This document shows, piece by piece, positions 1-12,630 of a stretch of 31,230 nt of DNA (position 1 is its first letter; every line of letters begins with the position of its first letter). The translations under genes were made by a program, and so were the position numbers. A model generated the notes under the pieces. The model did no database searches and was not told the DNA's origin. It saw only the letters and a list, made by a program, of their open reading frames with translations. The stretch comes from Purshia tridentata (Eukaryota > Streptophyta > Magnoliopsida > Rosales > Rosaceae). The stretch is from contig QANT01007890.1 of the NCBI GenBank assembly GCA_003254885.1, positions 1-31,230 on the forward strand, written 5' to 3'.

Positions 1-207
1 TTTGAATTGTCTTCTTTCTTTTGGATCGTCTTCTTTCTCTCTCACATAATTCACTTTTTTTTTATTCAGTCTCTTATTCTTTGAAATACATATTAAATAC
101 ATTTTTACAAAATTGTGAACTATATATTTTTTATAAAAATATTAATGTATAATTTTTTTTTTAATTCAAATTTGTAAGAGTTTATAATTTTATTTGGGCC
201 AAATAGC
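1..207. other. AT-rich flank with no gene seen
   Basis: This stretch is made of T-rich and A-rich runs. I see no coding potential, RNA gene or recognisable repeat. It lies just outside the left target-site copy of the hAT-like element that starts at 216. Confidence 0.6.
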
Positions 208-215
208 ATAAATAG

Positions 216-1339
216 TAGGGGTGGGAGACCGGACCGGACCGGACCGGAATTGGGGGGATTGGAGACCGGACCGTATGTTTTCGGTAGCCTTATTTGGAGT
301 CCGAGACCGGACCGAAAATCCGGTAGACTGAAAGTCCGGTAGACCGGCCCACTCGGTCATATCCGGTCCAAATTGGGCCTTGACTGAGAGTTTCATTAGG
401 CCCATTTTCAATTTTTTTTTTTTTTACATTTTGGGTTATTTGTTGGACTATTTGGGTCATTTTTGTGCCATACTCAAAAAATAAAATGAATAGAGCAGTT
501 TTTAACATAAAGGACTCAAGACTCTAAGTCATGGAATAATAAAACCCTACTAGACCATCTTTGCTTCTTTTAGTTATTGGTTATTTTTTTATGGGGAGCC
601 CTTTGTAGGTCATATGAAATTAAGTTCTGGGTCTGCACTATAATTGGAAATCAATTTCCAAAAGAACCCTTTTATTATGAAAATCTGAGGATTATAGTAG
701 ATTGGCTTCTCTAATACTAGTTAAACCTTGGACAAACATACCCACAACATTCTTTTCAAGTTTCCCTAGAAACTGGTCTGTCCTTAATTGAAATAGTCAA
801 TGCAACACATTCTGGGTAACTTGTAGTTTCAAACCCATTTTGAAACATCTATCTCTTTTAGCTATAGAAAATAGAAATGTATGTTTATACCTTTATATTT
901 ATAGTTCATTTATTTATACAAAAGTTATTACTAATACAGTAATACTAGTAGCTATTACTATTAGATATAAGTTAACATAATTTATAAGTTAATAACTTAA
1001 TACTTAACAAGTTAATAGTTATAGAATTTACTTTAGGCCCTTAGGTAGTATATAAATAAATAATATAAAGGTTAAAAAAAAAACTTAAAAAAGTGTTATA
1101 AATCTAAATTATAGGGTATATAAATATTAAAAATATATAATTTCTTTTTTATTTTGCATAGATCCGGTCCAATTCACTAGATGTCATGATTTTAGTGATC
1201 GGTTTCGGACTGGAATTGTTTAGTTCGGTCTGCAGATCGGAAGGTCAGTCTCAATTGATGTCCGGTCCAATTTTTTTCAATTCGATCTTATCAGTTTCGA
1301 TTCGATTTCTGATTTTCTGGTCAAACCGGCCCACAACTA
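216..1339. mobile_element. Non-autonomous hAT-like transposon (element 1)
   Basis: The left end reads TAGGGGTGGG and the reverse complement of the right end reads TAGTTGTGGG, 8 of 10 matching. The element is flanked by ATAAATAG (208-215) and ATAAATAC (1340-1347), an 8-bp target-site duplication with one mismatch. An 8-bp duplication and TAGGGG-type ends are usual for plant hAT elements. Both subterminal zones carry many copies of an ACCGGAC/GTCCGGT word, dense at 228-350 and looser at 1160-1330; such arrays often serve as transposase-binding sites in hAT elements. The interior is AT-rich and codes for no transposase, so the copy would have depended on enzyme supplied in trans. The short ORFs inside it are chance readings. 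The mismatched target copies and diverged ends suggest an old insertion. Superfamily assignment rests on duplication length and end sequence only. Confidence 0.75.
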
Positions 1340-1347
1340 ATAAATAC

Positions 1348-1789
1348 CGTATAGACTTTGAGGATTGAGCACAAATGCCCTATAAGAATTTTTTTTTATA
1401 CGATATTTATGTAATTTTTCCTTTTATTTATACAATTAAAATTTAGGCCCATTTTAACTTTTAGTCCAAAAAGTCGGGTCGGCACTGTACGCCATATGCC
1501 CTTATGCAATTTACATTCCTTTTTATGGAAAATACAATTTATATTTTAACCCCATACAACTGCAGAATTTATGCTTTTTGAGTTTTGACAATATTCTTTG
1601 TCTTGGCAGTTGAAATTTCAATCCCAGAAATCCAAAACAAAACACACCTTGACAGACTCAGATAAATCAAATAGACAGTGTGCAAGAGAAAGTGACAGAA
1701 AAGAATATATAAAAAAAACAAACACGAAAAGAAAAACACCACGCAAGCACAGAGAGAGAAGAGCGAAGAGCGAAGCAGAGAGCATAGCA
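1348..1789 (+). promoter_or_regulatory. Probable promoter of the sorting-nexin-like gene
   Basis: GGCCCATTT at 1446-1454 matches the plant site II / UP1 type word (GGCCCA followed by A/T), common upstream of housekeeping genes. A TATA-like TATATAAA lies at 1706-1713, and a purine-rich stretch with GAGAGAGAAGAG follows from about 1748, where transcription could begin. The hAT-like element ends only about 360 bases upstream of this TATA-like word. No transcript data are available, so the start site is inferred. Confidence 0.4.
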
Positions 1790-1807
1790 ATGAACATCAA
1801 CACCTAA
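1790..1807 (+). promoter_or_regulatory. Short upstream ORF 1 (5 codons)
   Basis: An ATG at 1790 opens a five-codon frame ending in TAA at 1805-1807 (MNINT). It lies 241 bases before the main ATG at 2031. If transcription starts near 1740 it would be in the leader. Function is not shown. Confidence 0.35.
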
Positions 1808-1914
1808 CGGTCCTCGCGTTGAACCCAAACCCTTCGAATCACCGTTTCTTCACCTCTTCCAATTCTCATTTTCCTTGGCACCAATCAAACACTAATCCTC
1901 AGTCCTCTATCGTA

Positions 1915-1989
1915 ATGCACTCGATTCGAATCGTTTTGGGTATTGGAGGAGCCGATCGCCGATGTGATCCGGGACTCGAATTTGCTTAA
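1915..1989 (+). promoter_or_regulatory. Upstream ORF 2 (24 codons) with a nested ATG-TGA
   Basis: ATG at 1915 opens a 24-codon frame ending in TAA at 1987-1989, 41 bases before the main ATG. Inside it, in another frame, ATGTGA at 1962-1967 is a minimal start-stop pair. Such leaders often lower initiation at the main start in plants. Whether the leader is present in the mRNA depends on the transcription start, which is inferred. Confidence 0.4.
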
Positions 1990-2030
1990 TTGAAGACTCG
2001 ATTGGTTTGGGTTTCTGGGATTGATTGGAA

Positions 2031-5000
2031 ATGAGCACCCAAAGGCAGCAAGTGGCCATTCGTGACCTCGTCGAGGAAGCCAAGAAGCGGATTGTCTTCC
2101 TCGCCGTTTGCGTTGTTGGCTTGTCATACCTCATGTCTTGTAAGTCACTTTCTCTTCTTCTTCTTCCTTTTTGCTTAAGAAAGAAAATTGGGTATTGGGT
2201 TAAAGAATTTGTGCTTTCATTTTGCTTATATTCCATTTTAGATAAATATTGTTTTATTGAATTCTGGTCTCTTTGATGATTACAGTGACAATGTGCATTG
2301 CACAGCCAAAAAATATGACAGTATTCACATTGAAACAACTATTATGCTCGACTTGTTTAGGTTTGGATACGAGCTCTAAATCAGCTTTGAGCTTAGCGGG
2401 TTTAATTAGGCTTATGGTACCAACTTCTTTGACAAGGGTTTAAGATATATTTCAATTATAATAAGCAAGTGATCTCCTTTTTCTTGTTTATTTCATTACT
2501 TGAGCTATTTAGTTAGTTATATTCATCGCTTAGTATCACCCATTTAATGACGTATCTAACTTTTAGGTCAAACTAGTGGGGATTACATATTTTGACTTGA
2601 AAATCTAGTTACCTACAGTCTACTTGGGATGGCATGCTTCAGCTCTTTCATGTCTCCCACTATTTAAGGGTGTACCTTGAAATTTTGATTGCTTGTGTTA
2701 GAAGCCAGCCTAATGATGGAGGATAACAGACATTCTTGCTCCGTGATGTTCATGTTGTTTCCTTTCCTTGAGAATGCAGCTTATTGTTCTTGTTTGTGTC
2801 AGTGACAAGCTCCTCTGTTTGGGTCAACTTGCCTGCTGCTGCCTCCTTGATTGTCATCCTTCGTTATTTAGCACTAGATTATGAGATGCGAAGGAAAGCT
2901 GCAGCATACAACAGCAAACCATCCTCAGCAAATATTACTTCTCAAAACAAACCTCTTCAATGGCCTAAACTTATTGACAAGTCTGAGTGGAGAAGGAAAG
3001 TTAATTCTCCTGTTGTCGAGGAAGCTATAGAACAGTTCACTAGACACCTAGTTTCTGAGTTTGTTACAGATCTCTGGTATTCTCGTCTAACACCAGATAA
3101 AGACGGTCCAGAAGAACTGGTGCGCATCATAAATGGTGTTCTTGGGGAAATTTCAGCACGCATGAGGAATATAAATCTAATTGATCTTCTTACAAGGTTC
3201 TGGTTACTAAACTGCCCAAAAATATGCTATAAAAGAAATAATAGAATGATTACTGAAGATCTAATGTTTATGATTGTGCAGGGATCTTATTAATCTCATA
3301 TGCACTCACTTGGAGCTTTTTCGCATGACACAAGCAAAGGTTGAAAGGAAACAATCAGGATTGCTGACAATCGAAAAACGAGATATAGAATTAAAACTTG
3401 TCTTGGATGCAGAAAACAAATTGCATCCTGCTTTATTTTCTGCTGAAGCGGAGCACAAGGTTGTTTGTTTTCATTAATCCTTAATTTTGTCTTGGTCCAT
3501 CTATAAATCTTACCTGGAAGGGTTAAGGGTATGGATCCTTCGTATGCTATCTGCTTGTGCAATTGTGGTGACCTTATATTCTGTACCATTTTCTGCAGGT
3601 TTTGCAACATCTGATGGGTGGTCTTATTTCTTTCACATTCAAGCATGAAGATCTGCAGTGCACTTTGTTCCGTTATATTGTCAGAGAGCTTCTTGCTTGT
3701 GCAGTAATGCGACCTGTCCTAAACTTGGCGAGTCCAAGGTGTTCATTATTTCTGCTTTGCTTCTGGTTTTTTATGCACTGCTGCTCTTCTCTGCTCTGCT
3801 CTAATCATTACTCTTCAATTTTATGGTGACAGGTTTATTAATGAGAGAATTGAAGTGTTGGTCATAAAAATGACTGATGCTAAAGGTGTTACCACGGTAC
3901 AAGAAGAATGTCATTCCAAACCAGAGGGGTCCTCAAAGATTTCATCTGATCACTTTTCTAGGTTCTTAGATCCTTCTGTTACTGGTGTTGAACTTGTGCA
4001 ATTAAAAAATGGGCAGTCCAGAACTGCTGCGGCCACACCTTCAACAGAAAATGTGAATGGATCAAAAGATCCATTGCTTTCAATTGATGCTCAATCTTCC
4101 CGTTCATGGAGCTCATTGCGAATGAACTCCCAGACTAGCTTCGAAAGAGGTATAGAACGGCACCACTCTGGAGGAGAGTGGGGAGATATGCTAGATATGA
4201 TGTCTCGCAGAAAGACTCAAGCCCTTGCTCCTGAAAATTTTGAAAACATGTGGGCAAAAGGGAGAAATTACAGAAAGAAGGAAGGTGAAGATCCAATTAT
4301 GGAGCAAGTCCCACAGGGTTCTTCTGGAGTGAAGTCAATTACAATGGATCATATTAAGGAAAAATCTAGACCCAAAGATAAGGAAACTGCACCTAAGCTC
4401 AATCTTTCTGAGAGAAGCACTTCTCACTCTAACCGTACCAATCAGCTTAAGGTAGAAACTTCTTTGCTCCCTGAAACTCAAAAAAACCCATATCGCTCTC
4501 CAGTTGCTTCGTATCAAAAAGATGATGATGAGCACCTCATGCTGTTGGAGGAGGCTGACTCGGGAAGCAGTACTTCTTATACTTCTGAAGATGAAGAAAC
4601 AAACAGTGTAACAGGTCTTGGTTCTCCTGGAACTAAGGTTTGGGATGGTAGAAGTAATAGAAATATGCCTGTAACTCACATTCATCACCCACTTGAAAAT
4701 TCCGAAGGCCATAGTGCAAAAAGGACTGGTAAAGGGAATCATCACTTTCATAGATTTCCTAAGACCCAGTCTGGCCAGAAAAGATCTGGACCAAGCAATA
4801 AGAAGGTGCCTGTTTGGCAAGAGGTTGAGAGAACAAGCTTCTTGTCTGGAGATGGGCAGGATATACTTCATTCTGCAAAAGGACATGCAAATATTGAGGA
4901 ATCCAGCGATGATTCAGAGAATGAAGGTTTTGGTAGAATTAACAGTGGTGCAGCCACTTCTTCCTCTGCACCCTCTATGTATCGCTCGAAGAGTCACAGT

Positions 5001-8000
5001 CTGACTGTTAATTCCCTAAAAAATTCTTTGGCAGTGGATTCTTTTTTCAAGTTGAAATGTGAGGTACTTACCTTAGAAATCTTAACAGTTTGTCTTGATT
5101 CTTCACGCTTAATTTGTTTTGATATACTGGTATCTGCAAAGCATGTAAGCTCATTTCCTGTTGCAGGTATTGGGTGCAAATATTGTGAAGAGTGGTTCAA
5201 GAACATTTGCTGTATATTCCATATCTGTTACAGATGTAAATAATAATAGTTGGTCGATCAAAAGAAGGTGCGAGATTGTGCTCTAAATTTCTGCTTTCAT
5301 CCTTCAGTGATATGTTATATAACTTTCTAATGTGTTAAACAGATGGTGTCTATACTTTTCACATTTGCTTTTGTAATTCAACATTATTGTTTCTTCCCCC
5401 TACAGATTTCGTCATTTTGAGGAGCTACATCGGCGTCTAAAAGAGTTTCCTGAGTATAACCTTCATTTGCCGCCAAAGCATTTTCTGTCAACTGGTTTGG
5501 AGTTACTTGTTGTTCAAGAACGATGTAAATTGCTTGACGAATATTTAAAGGTTAACTGCTCAATCCCACTTTTCTTGCCTCCTTTCTGTTTTCTGTAAAT
5601 TCTTTAATTTCGAACATGTTGGTTAACTTAATGATCTGAAAGTAAAATTGACATATGAGATTCATTGGAATTTCAACCTTTCTCTGCGTAAGACTCTTTC
5701 CTTGGCCTCACTTTTTTCCTGTTGTGATGTTAACATTGCTTAGTCGTTACCTGCTAGGTCCTCTAATTTCCATGGCTATTAAAAACTCCTGCTAATATCT
5801 GTCCTGTGATGGACTGAGAACTTGCAAATATACATGTTTGTGTAGGGTTAATTGAATTGGGATAGATGCTCCTGGTTAAAAAATTCCAAAATATTTTTAA
5901 TTCCCAAAAACCCTTCCAGATCCAATTAAAAATATTAGAATAAGCGTATAGAGTCAGGACATGTATAGAATATTTCAAAATTTTCTGATCGGAAATCGGA
6001 ATTTCAAAATTTTTTTTCTTTTCCTATTTTAGAATTTCTTCCAAATTTGGAATAAAATTTTAGGATGGCATAGTGGAAAAAATTTTGGACTGGTTCCAGT
6101 GGGAATTGAAATATTACGTCCATCTTGAACCTCTAAATAGTTCCAAGGCTGTTCAGTTTATCTAGATATCAGAATTCAGAAATCAACAAATAGACTTATT
6201 CCTGTGAATAATTTTGCGGTGATTTAGGATTATGGTTTTGGAAGAAATTTATATGATGAGGAGATAAGGGAGTTATCTTCTTTGTTGGAGCTGTTAGAAA
6301 GAGTCAGGTCATTGGTTCAAGATTGGATGCGAGGAAATGGAAATTGGAGTAATCTGGAGTTTTTTTCTTCAGTCCATTCATAGGCAGTGTTTGTTCTGTT
6401 GTGGACTCCTTGTCCACAGTTATTGTATCATATTTAAGGTGATCAACAAAAGTTGTTTCTCTTGAAAAAAAAAAAAAAAAACACGCTCACACACTCACAC
6501 GACCATTATATATGTCATATGTAAGTTCAAGGCAGCTATCCTACGTGAAAATAAGTCCAGTTTATATAGCAACCTTATTTCTCTCTCTTCTGGCTGATAA
6601 TGTTCATGTCTTATCTTTTAATCATGCATTAACTCTTATGTGTTGTTGTTCCTCAGAAGCTTATGCAGCTTCCTACAGTTTCAGGATCCATTGAAGTTTG
6701 GGACTTCCTAAGTGTCGACTCCCAGGTTCAGTAATTTTTTTTTTCGTTTACTGATTTGGATAATAGAGGAGGTGGTTATAATCTCTGTCTTCTGGCAGAA
6801 ACACTTATCGTTTTTATCTTTTAAATGCAGACTTACATATTTACAAATTCCTTTTCTATAGTCGAAACACTGTCAGGTGAATCAGTTAATGCATAATGTT
6901 GAATTCATTAGCCTCTTTTCTTTCTTTTTAGTAATTCTAATTTTCTTATTTATTTGGGAATTCTCTAGTTCACCTAGATGATAAGCCATCTGAAAAGAGT
7001 AAACAGGTTTCAAATTTTGATGGGCCTGTGGCTGATCCATTTTCCTTGAAGAGGGAACATATAGGCAGTGGAATTACGGATTCTGCTTTACAATTGAAGA
7101 ATAATGTTGTGGTAGACGAATTAAGATTGAACACAAAAGGTTCGTCTTTCCCGGTAAAAAATCCTGGTAAAGAAAAGTCACTCAATACTTCTGGCACTGA
7201 TTTAGACAACAGAGCACAAAAGCATGAAACGAACTTGGGTAAGACCATGAAAGGAAGAGAAAAACAAGAATCTGAAATGTTTCTTGATGCTGCTACAAAC
7301 TCTACCCTTCCTACAGAGGTAATTCTCTAAGCTCCATTCATTTTGTCTGGTTTTAGTCTAATATGTCTTAGACTTTGAAACAGATATGTACTCATAATCT
7401 TAGTTATTTTACTTAATCATGATGTGGTTTGGCTTCTATAATCTAAAACAAACATTTATTTGATGCAGTGGGTGCCTCCAAATTTAAGTGTTCCCATATT
7501 AGACTTGGTAGATGTCATTTTCCAGGTCCAAGATGGTGGATGGATCAGGTATTTTGTATATATGACTTTCAATATGCCTTATATTCCAGCATGATATTGA
7601 GTTCAACAAATTGACATGGTAATGCCATTTTCATCTTCTTAAACTATAGGCGGAAGGCTTTTTGGGTGGCCAAACAAATACTACAGCTAGGAATGGGTGA
7701 TGCCTTTGATGACTGGTTAATAGAGAAAATCCAGCTTTTACGTAAAGGATTGGTGGTTGCTTCCGGGATTAAGCGAGTTGAGCAGGTACCTTTCTTATTC
7801 CATTTGCTTCCTAGAATCAAATGAGTTCTGAAAGCTCACATCAGTGTTTTTTTGTTTTCTATTTACAGTAATACTTAGTTTCTTCTTCTTTTTGTGTTTT
7901 AACAGATACTTTGGCCTGATGGAATATTTATAACTAAACATCCAAAGCGAAGACCACCACCATCTACCAACTTTTCGCAAAATTCACCTCAGGGCCCGAA

Positions 8001-8545
8001 ACTTACAGAAATGTCTTCACCTAGAGTTGACGAGCAGCAGCAAAAGGAGGCAGACCGACGTGCAAAGTTTGTTTATGAACTAATGATTGGTATTATTTTG
8101 TCCTGAAAAACCCCTGATTATTTTCTCCACTTACCTGCACTATATTCTATTCAAATCTGTGTGTAAATTGGGGATACCAATGACATACTCATGTTTTCCT
8201 TGTCTGAGTGCAGATAATGCACCCGCCGCCATTGTCGGTCTTGTTGGTAGCAAGGAGTATGACAAGTGTGCAAAGGATCTCTATTACTTTCTTCAGGTAA
8301 TTATTATTGTTTTAAGAAGGTTAACAGTGCCTATATCTTCTTATTTCTTCGTGTTTTGACTTATTGGGATTATTTTAGCAAAGTTTTAACAACTTTTTTT
8401 TCTTGCCTAGTCATCTGTTTGTGTGAAACAACTGGCTTTTGACCTTATCGAGCTGGTGCTTCTGTCAGCATTTCCAGAGCTGGATAGTGTATTTAGGCAG
8501 TTGCATGAAGAAAAGCATAAATTTGGGGAGTTTAAAGCACAATAG
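2031..8545 (+). CDS. Sorting-nexin-like protein: PXA, PX and nexin C domains
   Basis: Exons: 2031-2139, 2803-3196, 3282-3459, 3599-3738, 3833-5063, 5167-5267, 5406-5550, 6657-6725, 6831-6876, 6969-7318, 7469-7548, 7650-7785, 7906-8089, 8214-8296, 8411-8545. They join to 3381 nt, 1126 aa plus stop, all GT-AG. Residues about 21-38 and 41-61 are hydrophobic and probably span or anchor in a membrane. A PXA domain follows (about 105-285), then a long Ser-rich, charged linker mostly in exon 5. The PX domain (about 678-795) has the RRFRHFEEL, LPPKHF and ERCKLLDEYL blocks expected of a phosphoinositide-binding pocket. A nexin C domain starts at WVPPNLSVPI, near residue 922. This order, without an RGS domain, resembles SNX13/SNX14/SNX19-type proteins and the Arabidopsis PX-associated protein family. 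The likely role is endosomal or ER-membrane trafficking or tethering, inferred from the family. Exon 9 is only 46 nt. The ATG is the first in frame; TTG precedes it. Confidence 0.9.
5551..6656 (+). other. Large intron 7 of the sorting-nexin-like gene
   Basis: At 1106 bp this is the longest intron of the gene and it interrupts the PX coding region. Its middle (about 5850-6130) is AT-rich with repeated words such as TTTCAAAATTTT and GGAATT and may be decayed repeat DNA. Its end carries the A-tailed fragment described separately. No other coding sequence is seen. Confidence 0.5.
6190..6481 (+). mobile_element. Possible 5'-truncated LINE fragment with A-tail
   Basis: A run of 17 A's (6465-6481) ends this segment within intron 7. 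Just upstream, at about 6238-6380, one frame reads FGRNLYDEEIRELSSLLELL followed by a Trp/Asn/Ser-rich stretch. That pattern resembles the linker between reverse transcriptase and the zinc-binding C-terminus of plant L1-type LINEs (xRNLxDxEIxxLxxLL). The frame then closes. I could not find clear target-site copies, so the boundaries are guesses. It could also be an unrelated retroposed sequence. Confidence 0.35.
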
Positions 8546-10545
8546 TGTGTTATGCTGCTTGAAGTTAAATTTTGATAGGAGACAACAACCATTGCTCTGC
8601 TTGGTTTTTTCTCAGGAAAATAGCCTGACAACATGATTGTGTTGTCTGCTTTGGTTTTTTTTGTGCATCCAAATTCATTGTCCTTCATTTGTATTGGCGC
8701 CAAGAGAATCAATTCATTCTTGTCTGAATTTTGTAAGTAGCATTTTAGTTAGCATCTTAAGGAAATTCAATGTAAATCTTGAGACTCTAGTGCAAATATA
8801 CAATACCTCATATTCAATACTCCTCTTCACTCTTTCATTTTCGAGGGCCTAAAGTTAATCTTTGTTTCATGATTATTCCTCCAGCTAAATTGACTTTCTA
8901 TGCATTCAAATTAACTAGTTAACATACCCACGTATTGCTACCACAAACAGATCAAGAACTTCCATGATCCTAATGTTTCTACATTGAAAAAAGAAGAAAA
9001 AACACTACTATCAAGCCTCCAATTTGGTCAAGTTCTTTGGTGGTGAACACTCGTGTCTATTTCCCAAATTATAGCAACGATTGTTCATTCTTGCATTTCA
9101 CTTGAGCCTAAGTAAGTTCAAACCGAGGACCGCAAACCCAGGATGCAAGAACCAAACTTCTACCCCATAATCAAAATACGAAGATAGGACCTTGAACAGA
9201 GACTGTACACAGGGAACACCTAACTCAAGAAGATCCTGGACCCGAACCTTACTCGACCCATAAAACTCAAGATCTTCGACAATCAAAAAATTTACTAATA
9301 TCTAACTTTTCCAACTTGGTATAACTCACTTTTAATTAATAAAATTCACTTCCATTTATGCCCATTCGGTTCCTACAACCAAACATTACATTGGTAAATT
9401 AAGTTTTGGACACCTTGTAAACATGTCCAATGGCCATTACGTTACAATTGAGAAACATTAATATAGAGATTAGCTTGGGAGAGTATTGTGCTACTCCTGT
9501 ATAATGCTTTACAATCCCATGAGAGACGATTGGGCAGCCACACAGATTGGAATGCCAACAGACATGAAGGTAATATTGGAGCATTTGTTTTTATATTGGA
9601 GTACCTAGGTGATTAAGATGCTTCATTATCGGTGGCCCAAAAAATAAAGATGCTTCATTATGCTCAAAAAGTATTTCTATATTCCATGATATGTATAGCT
9701 AAATTAGTAAATTGAAAGTAGCTTTACATCAAGACTCAGATCGACTCCAACCAAACCAGAGAACATCTACAGACTTCCATGCAAACCAAAAATCAATTAC
9801 AAGTTTTAGTGTGACCCAAACCAAATTCTATTTTTCAAGTTATCTTTCCGGCTAATGAAAGATTCACATGACTCAGCCTGCAGGCATGTCGACCTTATAT
9901 CAAGGTAGAACAACATAAGACCAAAAGCAGCCAAAAAACCTTGAAAATGATAAAAACAGGGAAAAAGAAGAGTAGAGGTCGCCTTAAACCATAAACCTCT
10001 TAAACCTCAAAATAGTATATGCAAATGCTTTGCAGAAATAAGATAGACTAGAATGACTGAAAAACCTGCATACAACACACACTATCGTATACCTACACAG
10101 TCGGCTCTAGAAACGAAATTCAAATAACCCTAAGCTAAGGCACATCCCAACTCAAAATGTACTAAGCAGACTGTGCAGCCATCAAATTAACTAAACACAT
10201 GGAGCATTCTATTCACATCCCAACTCTGTGCATCATGGAGCATTCTACTCACAGAAACAAGTCGAAACAACCAAACACAACCAAAAAATAAAAGATATAG
10301 ACATCATGGAAACATTACGTAAATAAAAAGGGCTAGTAAAGTAACAGTAGTCTGATTCATTCTTGTCCAAAACTGAATTCAACTAAATATTAAAAGAAAA
10401 TTCAGATGACAACTAAAGCAACAAAAGTTAAAAATACCCATCAAAACAATAACATTGTTCTTATAGAACTTGTCCAAATCATAAATTGCCTTCTAAAGCT
10501 ATAAATGGGTACCCAAATGAGACTCAAAATGACACTTTTGAAGAC
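8546..10545. other. Intergenic region: two convergent 3' ends, no gene seen
   Basis: The sorting-nexin-like gene ends on the left, and the 3' end of RPL37 (reverse strand) faces it from the right. Both 3' UTRs must lie here, but I cannot place poly(A) sites. The rest has only short, unconvincing ORFs. A short near-exact direct repeat (GGAGCATTCTAYTCACA) occurs at about 10201 and 10237. I recognise no RNA gene or transposon. Confidence 0.5.
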
Positions 10546-11334
<789 letters not shown>

Positions 11335-11344
11335 TGTTGCAGAG

Positions 11345-11588
11345 AAACCCTAGCTGGTGAGATGGAGGTGTTTCTGCTAGGCTAAAGAACTACCGAGCGG
11401 CGGAGAGACGAAGATATATATGATGAGAGCGAGTGTGAGGGTTTTAGGGTAAACGAAGTCGCTCCACTTCGTACGTAGCTGATGCTGTTTTGGGCCGAAC
11501 TATATGGGCTTACCCGCCACAATTAGTTTTACAGTTACTTCTTGAAGATCCTAGGTCCATCTGTGTTTAGCTTATGCTGTTTTGGGCT
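11345..11588 (-). promoter_or_regulatory. RPL37 leader and promoter: telo-box and site II words
   Basis: Read on the plus strand, AAACCCTA (11345-11352) is a telo-box placed 10 bases upstream of the RPL37 ATG. A second telomere-like stretch, GGGTTTTAGGGTAAAC, is at 11439-11454. Site II words follow: TGGGCC at 11491-11496, TGGGCT at 11505-11510 and TGGGCT at 11583-11588. Telo-box plus site II is the known signature of plant ribosomal-protein and other growth-linked promoters (TCP-type factors bind site II). The two TGCTGTTTTGGGCY copies about 92 bases apart look like a small duplication. Function is inferred from known motifs. Confidence 0.6.
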
Positions 11589-12625
11589 TTTTGCAAGTGT
11601 TCTTATGAAGTTTTCGAACCAAAAACATTTAAGGCCCAAATTATTATGACCATCCTTTATTACTAAGTTGACTATTTTTAGATCATTTGACATTAGTCTG
11701 TCGAAATGTTTATGTTATTTCGATCGCCAATTATCTAATTCTTTTGTATATTTCAGTAGCATATTGCTGAATGAGTCTATAATTTTTTACAAAGAAGGAT
11801 AAAATAGGAAAAATTAAACTAATATATATCAGGGTAGTTAACTCAGTAAATAAAGATGGTTGTAATAGCTTGGGCTAAAATTTAATCACCACACCCAGCT
11901 TTTGAAAATTTGAGAAAGTTTCAATCTTGCCCTCATTCATTTTCAACCATTATTATTTAAATATTCAACATACAAAGGGTGTATGCCTTAGGCTTGTAAA
12001 TCAACTTTGATATAGCTTGAGTGGATCGAGTTTAGTTCGGGCTTGCTAATTTAAGCCTGGCTTGTAGAAAGAATAAAGTAAGTTGAGTTTGACTCGTTTA
12101 AGAAGTAAGCTAAACTTAAACATTGATATGTTCGACTCGTAAACTTATGAACAACTCATTTTATATGAAAGCATGATATTTTGGTTTCTAGTTTGTTTTG
12201 TATTGCTTTTATGGGATTTCTATTGCCTTAAGCCTTTGTTTGCTTAATTAAAGTTTCTACAAGTGATCTAAGTTGTGAAAATGTATAGTTTATAGCGGCC
12301 ATATGTTAAATATGTAATTCGTGTACCAAAAAGAACTAAGAATGTCAAAGATAGTTGCTATGCCAGGTAGCATGGGTGCACCGTTAGATAAAGATCATGT
12401 AAATTCCAAAACAAAAAAAACAAAACTCAATTTTTTTGGCTTGTTTGAGCACAGCTATGTAAATTGCCTTTAATCCAATTCGAACTCTATTTTTGCCTTG
12501 TTCAACCTCAGCTCGTGTAAGAAATAAGTCAAGCTCACATTAATACCACATGGCAGGCATAATAACGAATGTTATTAATTTATTTAAATTATAATATATG
12601 TACTTGTTTAACTCACTCAATTATA
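11589..12625. other. Intergenic region, possibly with a decayed transposon
   Basis: No gene is seen. Between about 11985 and 12545 there are scattered words in opposite orientations: GGCTTGTAAATC, AGCTTGAGT, GAGTTTGACTCG and GTTCGACTCG on the left, then CTTGTTTGAGC, CAGCTCGTG and GTCAAGCTCAC on the right. This pattern resembles diverged subterminal repeats of a plant hAT-like element whose ends I could not define. I could find no target-site copies, so this remains a weak call. Confidence 0.3.
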
Positions 12626-12630
12626 AATTG

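Noticed and set aside
190-508. Two reverse-strand frames at the left of the window
   Set aside because: They fall in the ACCGGAC array of hAT-like element 1 and resemble no transposase.
1569-1807. Overlapping frames on both strands near 1600-1800
   Set aside because: Low-complexity purine-rich promoter or leader sequence of the sorting-nexin-like gene.
4335-4886. 183-codon frame antisense to the large exon of the sorting-nexin-like gene
   Set aside because: It lies wholly within exon 5 of a well-supported gene on the other strand and has no domain of its own.
9098-9286. Reverse-strand 62-codon frame between the sorting-nexin-like gene and RPL37
   Set aside because: I considered a gene remnant, but no family could be recognised and the flanks hold no splice-linked continuation.
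11985-12545. Third complete hAT-like element
   Set aside because: Subterminal-like words are present, but I could not define ends or target-site copies, so I kept only a weak note in the intergenic entry.
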